Origin: Peptococcaceae bacterium UBA4068
GTDB taxonomy: Bacteria > Bacillota > Dehalobacteriia > UBA4068
Assembly: GCA_002382665.1 (NCBI GenBank)
Contig: DFZA01000005.1
Coordinates: 13,077 to 77,076, forward strand
Length of the DNA: 64,000 nucleotides
Reading direction: 5' to 3'
Below are positions 53,117 through 62,100 of this stretch, in pieces. The position numbers were made by a program, and so were the translations under genes. A model generated the notes under the pieces. It was not told the origin of the DNA. It did no database searches and saw only the letters and a program-made list of their open reading frames with translations. The number at the start of each line of letters is the position of its first letter. Within the stretch, counting starts at the first letter, position 1.

Positions 53117-54868
53117 ATGAAAAAAGACTCTAGAGTGCAGCATGAGTTTGATTATTTAAAAAAACAGCATCCGAAGATAAAACAGCAAGTTGAGGCAACT
53201 AAAAAAAATAGATTATGGCACAATGAGGCTATTATCAGAAATAAGATCAGAGATTTAAAAAAATTGCCGGCAAATAATCTTAGCGGGTACAAGCAGATAT
53301 ATGACGGCTATGTCGGTTTGCTAGAGCAAGTGTCGCTGCGTTTATTGGATAACTATAATAAAACCAATAAAACAGATTACCATTTTAAAGAGGTTATAAG
53401 TGGCAATTTTAAGGTATATTTAAATTCCGGTATCATCTCCGTACTGGTAACAAATCATATCCCCAAGATAGTTGCCGAAGAATTTAATAGACTGATACCG
53501 GAAAACCCCAAAGATGAATACCCTTTGGCCAGAAAAATGCAACGAAAATTCTTTCTGCATTTGGGCGAGACCAATACAGGAAAAACATTTAATGCACTGC
53601 AACGTTTGAAACAAAGCAGTAACGGCGTTTACCTTGCCCCACTGAGAATATTAGCTTTGGAAAATTACGAACGGCTTAACAACGAGCAGCTTCCTTGCAA
53701 TCTGCTCACAGGTGAAGAGGAAATAATTGTTGCAGGAGCGCGGCATTACAGTTGCACTGTTGAAAAGGCCAATATTCAGGATTTCTATCAAGTTGCCGTG
53801 ATCGATGAGATTCAATTGGTATCTGATTCACAGCGCGGCGATGCCTGGACACGGGCCATTCTCGGGCTTTGCTGTCCCGAAATACATCTTTGTGGGGCGC
53901 TGAATGCTAAAGAACAGCTGATGAGAATGATAAAAGACTGCGGAGATGATTTTGAAATAAAGGAGTACTCGCGTCTGGTACCGCTGCAAGTGCAAAGAGC
54001 TCACGTAAAATTCTCTGATGTAAAATATGGTGACGCGCTTGTGGCGTTTTCCAAAAGAAGGGTGCTGGCACTTTCCAGATACTTTACAGAGCGTAGAATG
54101 AAAAATAGTGTAATTTACGGCGATCTGCCACCTGAGGTAAGAAGACTTCAGTATGATTCCTTTATTAACGGAGAAAATCATTTATTAATATCGACGGACG
54201 CCATCGGCATGGGCGTCAATCTCCCGATCAGAAGAATTGTATTTACAGAAACCCAAAAATTTGACGGTGAAGAATTCCGACTGCTTTCATCGCAGGAGAC
54301 AAAGCAGATTGCCGGACGGGCAGGACGTATTGGCATATATGATGTAGGATATGTTGCTTGCATGGAAGGCGACATATCTTTCATCGAAAACCAACTTTTA
54401 GTTCAAGACAATGAAATAGAACAAGCTGTTGTTGGTCCCAGCGAAGCAATATTGATTATCGGCGGGCTGCCGCTCAAAGAGAAACTAGCACTTTGGAGTA
54501 CCAAAGAAGAATCATTAGAATATTACCGAAAAAAAGACGTACGGGATTACATTTTAATTCTTGATAAGCTCAAACCATACAAGTTATCCGAAGCAGTGGA
54601 ATGGCGACTGATGCTGCTGCCGTTTGATGTGAATAGCGAAGAGCTTTTGAGCCAATTCATTTGTTATGTAGAAGAATGTTTCAGCTTAAAATCTGGAGAA
54701 TTGTCAAAGCCGGTCTTAGAGTCCCATACTCTTGCGGCATTTGAGAAGTACTACCAAAAAGTAAACCTCTACTATTCTTTTTCCAAGAGCTTAAACCTTA
54801 ATTTTGATGAGCAGTGGGTATATAAGACGAGAAAACAAACGAGCGATCAAATCAATCGGCTTTTATAA
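53117..54868 (+). CDS. Suv3-like DExH RNA helicase
   Basis: 583 aa from ATG 53117 (GAGGGG upstream); an earlier in-frame start would overrun this site. After ~145 helical residues: Walker A LGETNTGKT (about 150-157), YLAPLRILALENYERL, TGEEE, the DEIQ box IDEIQLVSD (230-233), LLISTDAIGMGVNLP and QIAGRAGRIG. All are the signatures of Suv3, the helicase of the mitochondrial RNA degradosome, rather than of DEAD-box RhlB/CshA. Suv3-type helicases unwind RNA 3'-5' for a 3' exonuclease. No exonuclease gene is adjacent. Confidence 0.88.
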   Translation: MKKDSRVQHEFDYLKKQHPKIKQQVEATKKNRLWHNEAIIRNKIRDLKKLPANNLSGYKQIYDGYVGLLEQVSLRLLDNYNKTNKTDYHFKEVISGNFKVYLNSGIISVLVTNHIPKIVAEEFNRLIPENPKDEYPLARKMQRKFFLHLGETNTGKTFNALQRLKQSSNGVYLAPLRILALENYERLNNEQLPCNLLTGEEEIIVAGARHYSCTVEKANIQDFYQVAVIDEIQLVSDSQRGDAWTRAILGLCCPEIHLCGALNAKEQLMRMIKDCGDDFEIKEYSRLVPLQVQRAHVKFSDVKYGDALVAFSKRRVLALSRYFTERRMKNSVIYGDLPPEVRRLQYDSFINGENHLLISTDAIGMGVNLPIRRIVFTETQKFDGEEFRLLSSQETKQIAGRAGRIGIYDVGYVACMEGDISFIENQLLVQDNEIEQAVVGPSEAILIIGGLPLKEKLALWSTKEESLEYYRKKDVRDYILILDKLKPYKLSEAVEWRLMLLPFDVNSEELLSQFICYVEECFSLKSGELSKPVLESHTLAAFEKYYQKVNLYYSFSKSLNLNFDEQWVYKTRKQTSDQINRLL

Positions 54869-54889
54869 GTATAATTTTATAGTACTGTT

Positions 54890-54949
54890 GTTATAGTAAA
54901 CCCGTCAAAAACAAAAGAAAGTTCGTATATGGGTTAAGTCACTCCACTA
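54890..54949 (+). repeat. Dispersed 61-nt element, copy R3
   Basis: 60 nt, diverged: AACCCG...AAAGTTCGTATATGGGTT, ending CACTCCACTA. 21 nt after the Suv3-like gene. Confidence 0.8.
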
Positions 54950-54954
54950 TAATC

Positions 54955-54994
54955 AAAACCCCAGTTATCCATCAGGAATGGCTGGGGATTTTTT
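54955..54994 (+). terminator. Terminator following R3, similar to the tmRNA terminator
   Basis: CCCCAG / CTGGGG stem with inner CCAT / ATGG pairing, then ATTTTTTG. About 20 of 27 positions align with the tmRNA terminator at 37681. Confidence 0.85.
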
Positions 54995-55138
54995 GTGTTT
55001 TCAGGACTCACTTTGTTAAAAAAGTTTAATCTCCTTAAAACTGATGATAAATATAATTTATGTACTTGATAAAACCAATAAATATTATTTATTGGATAAA
55101 GCATGTCAAAAAAGCTAGAATTATTATAGTTATATTAG

Positions 55139-55279
55139 AATATTAATGAGCGGCTCTTTTCTTTCAAACATATACGTGATATTTTCCGGCTAGGGAATGT
55201 GCCGGATGACGCAAAAATGGCAGTAGAATCGCTGCTATTGACGCCAATTTACGAATTGATGGTATCAATCAACCACTAA
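55139..55279 (+). pseudogene. Unrecognised gene fragment
   Basis: A 46-codon frame without start codon, following an in-frame TAG and ending TAA, reads NINERLFSFKHIRDIFRLGN... and ends TPIYELMVSINH. It looks like real protein sequence (helical, mixed polarity), hence probably the 3' end of a lost gene. No further identification. Confidence 0.35.
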
Positions 55280-55302
55280 TAAATAACAGGAGGAAAATGA
55301 TT

Positions 55303-56574
55303 ATGTCAGATTATGTTCAGATGTGGAAAGATTTAGGGATGGATTTGCAAACACACGATGCGCTATGTCAGGTCTTGCCGACAGCCTTTGGTGATGTTTA
55401 CCTTTCTCAGGAAAACCGCCCGCAAGCGATGGGCTTTTGGGATTTCGTTGTTTCCGAAATCCACGGCATCCGTCCTTCGGAGCTGATTGAAGCGCAGAAG
55501 CAAGGACAGAAGGTATTTGGCACATTCTGTGTCTATGTGCCGGATGAAGTTATCATTGCCGCAAACGGTATCGTGACCGGTCTGTGCGGCGGCTCTCAGT
55601 TTTGGGTTCCCGGCGGTGAAAAAGTGTTGCCAAAGTCTACTTGCCCGCTGATCAAAGCATCCGTTGGCGCAAGACTTGACCGTACCTGCCCGTTTTTCCG
55701 CATTGCGGATATGTATGTTGGTGAAACAACCTGCGATGGCAAGAAGAAGGCTTGGGAAATTCTCGGCGAGGATGTCCCTACGTACATAATGGATATCCCG
55801 CAGATGAAGCGTGAAAAGGACATCCAGAAGTGGGCAGACGAGATTGCAGAATTTACCAAGGTTGTTGAAGATTTAACCGGTAACAAGATCACTGCGGAAA
55901 ACCTGAATGCGGCCATTCACACCATTAACGAAAGGCGCAAAGCACTGGCGCGTGTCTTTGAGGCCAGAAAATCCCAGGTTCTGCCCATCAGCGGCAAGGA
56001 TGCTCTGCTGATGATGCAGATTGCCTTCTTTGACGACCCGGCACGCTGCGCACAGATGAGTAATAAGCTGGCTGACGAACTGGAACAGCGTATCAAGGAC
56101 GGTGTCTCTGTGTTCCCGGCTGGTACAAAGCGTATCCTGCTCACCGGCACACCGCTGGCAATTCCCAACTGGAAGCTGCACCATCTGATCGAAACCAGCG
56201 GTGCTGCTGTTGTCTGCGAAGAAATGTGTACCGGCACCCGGTACTTCGAAAATCTGGTTGATGAAAGCCAGACCACACTGGAAGGCCAGTTGATGGCGTT
56301 GGCACAGCGTTACCTGAAGACCAACTGTGCTTGCTTCACACCGAACACCGGCCGTATTGAGGATATTCTGCGGATGGCAAAGGAATATCAGGTAGATGGT
56401 GTAATTGATGTCAATCTCAAGTTCTGCTGCCTCTACGACACCGAAGGCTATACGGTAGAAAAGGCGTTGAAAAAATCCGGCATCCCGGTTCTTGGCATCG
56501 AAACCGATTACACCGATACTGATGCAGAGCAGCTCCGTACCCGTATCGAAGCTTTTATAGAAATGCTGGGCTAA
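55303..56574 (+). CDS. Double-cubane-cluster anaerobic reductase (2-hydroxyacyl-CoA dehydratase-like)
   Basis: 423 aa from ATG 55303 (AGGAGG 9 nt upstream; ATG 55297 is too close). HgdB/BzdN-like fold. Cysteines at the cluster positions are visible: FCVYVPDE, GLCGGSQFWVPG, KSTCPLIKAS, DRTCPFFR and ETTCDGKKK. Proteins of this type carry an [8Fe-9S] double-cubane cluster and, after ATP-driven electron injection by their activase, perform very low-potential reductions. The physiological substrate is unknown. First gene of a four-gene operon. Confidence 0.9.
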   Translation: MSDYVQMWKDLGMDLQTHDALCQVLPTAFGDVYLSQENRPQAMGFWDFVVSEIHGIRPSELIEAQKQGQKVFGTFCVYVPDEVIIAANGIVTGLCGGSQFWVPGGEKVLPKSTCPLIKASVGARLDRTCPFFRIADMYVGETTCDGKKKAWEILGEDVPTYIMDIPQMKREKDIQKWADEIAEFTKVVEDLTGNKITAENLNAAIHTINERRKALARVFEARKSQVLPISGKDALLMMQIAFFDDPARCAQMSNKLADELEQRIKDGVSVFPAGTKRILLTGTPLAIPNWKLHHLIETSGAAVVCEEMCTGTRYFENLVDESQTTLEGQLMALAQRYLKTNCACFTPNTGRIEDILRMAKEYQVDGVIDVNLKFCCLYDTEGYTVEKALKKSGIPVLGIETDYTDTDAEQLRTRIEAFIEMLG

Positions 56575-56575
56575 G

Positions 56576-56851
56576 ATGGCGGGACAAGCAGAACTTAATT
56601 ACTATATTCTGTTTGCAAATTATACGCACGGTCTGGCTTTGCAGGAGCAGCTTCGTAAGGAAGGCCTGCCTGCGCGGATTGCGCCGACGCCCCGTTCTAT
56701 TCAAGGTGAGCTGTCCTGTGGCATGTCCCTGCTTGTCAAGGCGGAGTACATAGAAGCGGTGCGGCAAAGCATAGTGCGAAATCAGGCGGAGTATTACGAT
56801 ATCGTAGAGATGCCCTGTCAGATTCAGCCCCGGCGCAATAAGTTTTGTTAG
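56576..56851 (+). CDS. DUF3343 putative Se/S carrier-like protein
   Basis: 91 aa, beginning 1 nt after the reductase stop. DUF3343 features: YYILFANYTHGLALQEQL, ARIAPTPRSIQGELSCGMSL (conserved Cys) and a C-terminal Cys as last residue (RRNKFC). The family is proposed to carry sulfur or selenium. A cysteine desulfurase is encoded in the same operon, which fits a sulfur hand-off. Confidence 0.82.
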   Translation: MAGQAELNYYILFANYTHGLALQEQLRKEGLPARIAPTPRSIQGELSCGMSLLVKAEYIEAVRQSIVRNQAEYYDIVEMPCQIQPRRNKFC

Positions 56852-56917
56852 TAATTAATATCCCCTGTAGCTCTGGTCGCAGGGGATATTTTCTCAACAA
56901 AGGAATGGAGAAGCATA

Positions 56918-57703
56918 GTGAATTATTCAATTGGAATCGATATTGGCTCGACCTGTAGCAAAACAGCAGTTTTGGACAGCGAAAAAAAGCCGCTATTGCT
57001 GTTCGTCCAGCCAACAGGCTGGAGCAGCATTGATACGGCGGAAGCTGTACGGAGCCGTCTTTGCACAGAGGGCTTTGACCCGGCAAATTATCCATGCGTT
57101 GCCACCGGCTATGGCCGGGTGGCTGTTCCATTTGCAGACAAGATGATTACGGAAATCACCTGTCATGGCAAAGGCGCCATGCATTTACATGCAGCAGAAA
57201 ATTTGACGGTTATAGACATTGGCGGTCAAGACACGAAAATTATCCGCGTGGAAAACGGCACTGTCCAGGATTTTATGATGAACGATAAATGCTCTGCCGG
57301 AACAGGACGGTTTCTGGAAGTAATGGCAAACACGCTGGCCATGCGTCCCGATCAACTGTGTAAGTTGGCCGAAACCGGTGGCGGCGTTTCCATCAGCTCG
57401 ATGTGCACGGTATTTGCGGAGTCCGAAGTCATCAGTCTGATTGGGCGTGGCGAAAAAAAAGAAAACATCGCTTATGCGGTGGTAGACTCGATCGTCAAAA
57501 AAGTAGCGTCACAGGCACGACGGCTGGATAACACAGCTGGAACCCTTTGCCTGACCGGCGGCTTATGTGACTGTGACTATATCCGCGCAGCGCTTGGTAA
57601 AGAACTGCGCGCAACGATTATTTCCAGCCCGCATGGACGCTATGCCGGTGCGATTGGTGCTGCGATTTTTGCTGCACAAATTCCCAAAGGAGATGCCAAA
57701 TGA
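56918..57703 (+). CDS. 2-hydroxyacyl-CoA dehydratase activase (ASKHA ATPase)
   Basis: 261 aa from a GTG start with GGAATGGAG upstream. ASKHA ATPase motifs IGIDIGSTCSKTAVLD and TVIDIGGQDTKII. Two conserved cysteines, MNDKCSAGTGRFLE and SSMCTVFAESE, hold the shared [4Fe-4S] cluster of the homodimer. It passes one electron per ATP cycle to the double-cubane reductase. Its stop overlaps the next ATG by 4 nt. Confidence 0.93.
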   Translation: MNYSIGIDIGSTCSKTAVLDSEKKPLLLFVQPTGWSSIDTAEAVRSRLCTEGFDPANYPCVATGYGRVAVPFADKMITEITCHGKGAMHLHAAENLTVIDIGGQDTKIIRVENGTVQDFMMNDKCSAGTGRFLEVMANTLAMRPDQLCKLAETGGGVSISSMCTVFAESEVISLIGRGEKKENIAYAVVDSIVKKVASQARRLDNTAGTLCLTGGLCDCDYIRAALGKELRATIISSPHGRYAGAIGAAIFAAQIPKGDAK

Positions 57704-58836
57704 TTTATCTTGATAATGCGGCGACGACCTTGTATAAACCACCGCAGGTTGCTGATGCAATGATGCAGGCGCTGCAAGTCATGGGAAACAGCTCTCGCGG
57801 AACACACTCCAGCAGTCTCAACGCCGCCCATACCGTCTATGCCGCAAGGGTGAAGCTGGCAGAGCTGTTTGGCTGCACCCGACCTGACCATGTGGTGTTT
57901 ACCTGCAATGCGACGGAGGCGTTGAATATGGCGATATTCGGCTTGATTTCCCGAGGTGACCACGTAATTACAACGGATTTGGAGCATAATTCCGTTCTGC
58001 GACCGCTATATCGACTAGTAGACGAACAAGCAGTCGATCTGGACTTCGTCTCGGCGGATCAAGCAGGTAATCTTAATTACGCAGAGTTTGAGAAGCTGGT
58101 TCGTCCCAATACCAAAGCAATTGTCTGCACCCATGCTTCCAATCTGACCGGCAACCTGACAGACATTGCAAAAATCAGCGATGTGGCGGCAGCGCATGGG
58201 TTGATTCTGATCGTGGATGGTGCACAAACCGCCGGAACAAGGCCAATCAACATGACAGAGCTTGGCATTGACGTGCTCTGCTTCACTGGACACAAGGGAA
58301 TGATGGGGCCGCAGGGCACTGGCGGTCTATGTCTGCGGGAAGGGTTGGAAATCCGTCCATTGAAGGTCGGTGGCAGCGGGGTACAGAGTTACAGCCGCGT
58401 GCAGCCACCACAACTGCCGACGCTTCTCGAGGCAGGAACACTGAACGCCCACGGTATTTGCGGATTGTCAGCCGCTGTCGACTATCTTAATGCTGTTGGT
58501 TTGCAGGCGATACACGAAAAAGAAACAGTACTGATGCGCCGCTTTTACGAAGGCGTCAAGCATCTGCCAAACGTCACGGTTTACGGCAATTTTTGTGGAG
58601 ACCGCGCGGCAATCGTCTCGCTCAATGTTGGCGATTATGATTCCGGCGTGGTGGCAGACGTATTATCAGAAGAGTATGATATTGCAACACGCCCTGGTGC
58701 GCACTGTGCACCAAGAATGCACCGCGCACTTGGGACTGAGCAACAGGGCGCTGTCCGCTTCAGCTTTTCCTGGTTCAACACCGAGGAGGAAATCGACAGG
58801 GCAATTCAGGTGGTCAAAGAACTGACGGTTTGTTAG
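57700..58836 (+). CDS. Class V aminotransferase / cysteine desulfurase
   Basis: 378 aa. Starts IYLDNAATTLYKPPQV as cysteine desulfurases and selenocysteine lyases do. PLP contacts: LEHNSVLRPLYRL, IVDGAQTAG and the PLP lysine in CFTGHKGMMGPQGTGGL; a Cys in the catalytic loop region is HCAPRMHRALG. It would mobilise sulfur (or selenium) from cysteine. Coupled to the activase; the operon ends with the terminator at 58930. Confidence 0.9.
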   Translation: MIYLDNAATTLYKPPQVADAMMQALQVMGNSSRGTHSSSLNAAHTVYAARVKLAELFGCTRPDHVVFTCNATEALNMAIFGLISRGDHVITTDLEHNSVLRPLYRLVDEQAVDLDFVSADQAGNLNYAEFEKLVRPNTKAIVCTHASNLTGNLTDIAKISDVAAAHGLILIVDGAQTAGTRPINMTELGIDVLCFTGHKGMMGPQGTGGLCLREGLEIRPLKVGGSGVQSYSRVQPPQLPTLLEAGTLNAHGICGLSAAVDYLNAVGLQAIHEKETVLMRRFYEGVKHLPNVTVYGNFCGDRAAIVSLNVGDYDSGVVADVLSEEYDIATRPGAHCAPRMHRALGTEQQGAVRFSFSWFNTEEEIDRAIQVVKELTVC

Positions 58837-58929
58837 CCGGCCGCTGAGCTTTAGTGGTTGACTTTCCGTAGATTTCCTCAGAAGGGAATAGGCTACTTGC
58901 ATTTTGAAAGCGTACAAGCAGGATTAGCA

Positions 58930-58965
58930 AGCAGCTAAGATACTACATCTTAGCTGCTCTTTTTT
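58930..58965 (+). terminator. Terminator of the double-cubane operon
   Basis: Perfect 12-bp stem AGCAGCTAAGAT / ATCTTAGCTGCT, 5-nt loop, then CTTTTTT. Confidence 0.94.
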
Positions 58966-59001
58966 AGATATTGTAAAGTAATTTAGTAGTTAAACATTAT
59001 C

Positions 59002-59062
59002 GTTACCGTAAGCCCACATACAAAACAAACATAGTTCGTATTTGGTTTAACCTGCTTCAGCA
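59002..59062 (+). repeat. Dispersed 61-nt element, copy R4
   Basis: 61 nt, the most diverged: GTTACCGTAAGCCCA ... AGTTCGTATTTGGTTTAA ... CTTCAGCA. Downstream of the double-cubane operon terminator, just before the bidirectional terminator at 59074. Confidence 0.75.
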
Positions 59063-59073
59063 AATTTCTTTCT

Positions 59074-59115
59074 AAAAACGATGACCTACGGTAAAATCCG
59101 CAGGTCATCGTTTTT
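59074..59115. terminator. Bidirectional terminator
   Basis: AAAAACGATGACCT / AGGTCATCGTTTTT arms with a partly paired loop. Serves the minus-strand SLH gene and read-through from the left. Confidence 0.9.
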
Positions 59116-59125
59116 AGATTATTTG

Positions 59126-62100
59126 TTAATTCACCGCCAACTCGACAAACCGCTGGATGATAGCGGCGACTTCCGCTCGGGTTGCCGTTTCCGCCGGTGC
59201 GAAACTGCCGCCGGTTCGTCCGGTAATAATTTCTGTCTTCTGGCAGTACAGCGCCGCATCCTCCGCCCATGAGGCGATGGTTAATGCATCGGAATAGTTC
59301 AACGTATCAGTTGAAGTGTTGGTAGAAAGCTGCATAAATTCGGCAAACCGGTAGAGCATTGCCGCCATTTCCTGACGGCTTACCTGTCGGTCGGGCTGGA
59401 ACAAGCCGCCGCCCACGCCCTGAATAATGCCGTTTTCCGCCGCCCAGTCCACGTATTTACCGTAGTAATCATCATAATTGCAATCAGTAAACGCACAGGC
59501 GTCGGAAATGCTGATTTCACCGTAACTTCGCTCATACAACCTGCCAATGACCGTGGCGAACATGGCGCGCGTCATGCCCGTGTCTGGCGAGAACGTATTA
59601 GTGCCGGTCCCTACAAAAATTTCCCTTTCCGTGACAAAATCGATATACGTCTTACCCCAATGCGATGAGATATCCGTAAAACTCTTGGGGTTCGGCGTAA
59701 ACAGCACCGTCTCACCATCCGGCGCGAGATATTTCCCGTTCGCCGCGAAGCCTATGAACACCTTGCCGCCACTGTTGTCCAGATAATACGGCAGGCCCGC
59801 CGCCGTATCATAGGAGGCAAGGTTACTTACCACCAGCGCGTATGGGGAGAACTCCGTCGCATTGAATACCAGATACCAGACGCCGCCCACCTGCTTCAAG
59901 CTGGATGCGAGTGTCGTAACAGTCCCGTCATCCGACTTATGCACAATGGACAGATGATCCCTCGCGTCCAGCAGATCTTCCGGTATCGGCAGTGATATAG
60001 TCACGGCGTAGCCGGACGCAGGCTCCGTTTTGGTGTTTGTCCCTTTGATATACAAAGAGATATCAAAGGGATAGACGTTGGTACCGGCTCCAAAGCCAAA
60101 GCTTGCACCTTCCTGAGTCGTATCCGTAACCTTCACCTCGACAGAACTGGAAAACGCGTTGTTCATATTTGCTTCCGCCAGCACATCGCCCGAACTCCCG
60201 GCAAACAGATCGCTGCTTGTTTCGGTGACGGTGATTGTCCTTGTTGGCGAATTGCCGCCGGAGCTTGTGGCCGCTGTCCATTTAGCGTAATAGATTTTAT
60301 CGCCCGTGTCCGTCGTGCTGATGATTGTTATAGTGGAGCCGGAGAGGTCGGAAGCCGTGTACCAGCCGCCGAATCTATACCCTGCCTTTGTTGGTGTCGG
60401 CAGCGTGGCTCCCGTCTCGTAGGTGTAGCTCGCGGGAGCGCCGTCCGGGTTGGTCCCGCCGTCAAGGTTGTAGGTGATGCTGTAAGATGCAGCAGTCCAC
60501 TTGGCCCAATATTCCTTCGCGCCCGTGTCCGCCGTGCCGATCGATGGTGCGGCGGAGCCGGAGAGGTCGGACATCGTGTACCAGCCGCCAAAGTTATAGC
60601 CTGTCTTAGTCGGCGTCGGCAGCGCGGCTCCCGTTCCGTAGGTGTAGCTTGTCGGCGCTTCGTCCGGGTTGGTCCCGTCGTCAAGGTTATAGGTGATGGT
60701 GTAGGATGCGGTAACTTCCGCCGACGCGCTGGCTGTCAACGATGCATCGGGACTGCCCGGATCATTGGCAACCTGCTTGATTGAGTCCGTGCTGCCCGTG
60801 TAGCCGCCGAATTCGACAAAGTAGTATCTGAGCTCGTCATCATCGTTATCCCGGAAAAGAGGAAGGTCGTTCCACAGGTAGACAGTCGAACCGGAAACTG
60901 TATTCTGTTGGTTTACCTGCATACATGGTTCTGTGGTTGATTCATAGTAGGCAAAATTATCGGGCTGATTATTGCCCCAGGCAGAGGTAGAAAAGACAGT
61001 TTCAAACGCAGTGTCAATGAGCCCGAACCCCGAATCGCTGTGCGTTTTGCCTGTGGAATATGCCAGTCCCGCTTCGGGGCCGCACGCCCAGTAGAAATAA
61101 CTTTTTTCATCCGCATCGGCTTTTGTGAAAGAGTTTATGTTGAGCGTGCTCTGGTCGCATATCTGCGTGCCGTCCGTCGTGCTGTTTCCGCCGTTGAAAA
61201 CGAGACGGGTACCGCCGGACCACGCGGCATCCGTTGAAATATTGGTTAGGACCGCGTTCTCCTCCGGCGAGGAAATTGTGGGCAAATAACCTTTCATCCC
61301 CATAAACGTCATGCTTTTCGCGGCGTTGTACGAGTCAACCCATGTAACCAGGCTGCTGCTCACATAAACATAGTAGTGGGTCGTACCGTCAGGATGATCG
61401 TAAAACGCGGTGAGCTTCATATCCGAACCTAACCCGGTAGTTGTATTGGCGTCGGCCGTGATTGTGACGGTTTGCGGGCCATCCGGAGACGCGGTAAAAA
61501 CAACAGTTCGCAGGTATGCTTGCACGCTTGCCGCACTTTGAGCGGAGGAGAAGACAATCGTCTTTGTCAGATTGTTTAAGTCAGTGATGACGGTAGGTGC
61601 GCCGCCTGGCGTGTCTGCGTCAGTCGGTAGCGTGATCGTATTCCCTGAAGCTGCCGCTTTATCTGCGTGAATGGTTACAACGCCAATATTGTTTGAAGAT
61701 GTAAGAGTCAATTCGGGGAAGCTGTAATTGGTATCGGTTGAAAACAAAGGATCATCCAATTCGAGAGTCATTGGAATGATTGTCCCTGTCACCGTACAGG
61801 TGGCGTCAACCGCGCCGCTCAGGGAAGATATGGTCAGCGATGCCGTCGTCTCCTCATTTGTCCCGTCACCCGACCAGAGGTAGTCATAGCTGTCCGCTCC
61901 CGCGCCGGTGGCTGTTATTATTACCGTCTCGCCGGAAAGCACTGTCGCTATGCTTGTTATCTCCGAGTCTCCAGCCGTTGCGGATATCGTGCTGCCAGTC
62001 GCCTCCCGGGCGTCCGATACGGCAAACGTCACCGTATAATAGTCAACGTCGATGCTGACCGCCGAACCGTTGTAGGTAATACTCTTACCCGTGTCCATAT

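Noticed and set aside
41736..59062. R1-R4 as integron attC sites
   Set aside because: GTTAAGT fits the GTTRRRY core, but a matching 5' RYYYAAC box is missing, there is no integrase, and core genes such as carB on the opposite strand lie between copies.
60328..60684. Arg-rich 118-aa frame opposite the Listeria/Bacteroides-type repeats
   Set aside because: Alternate-frame shadow of the repeated coding sequence of the lectin-like SLH gene.
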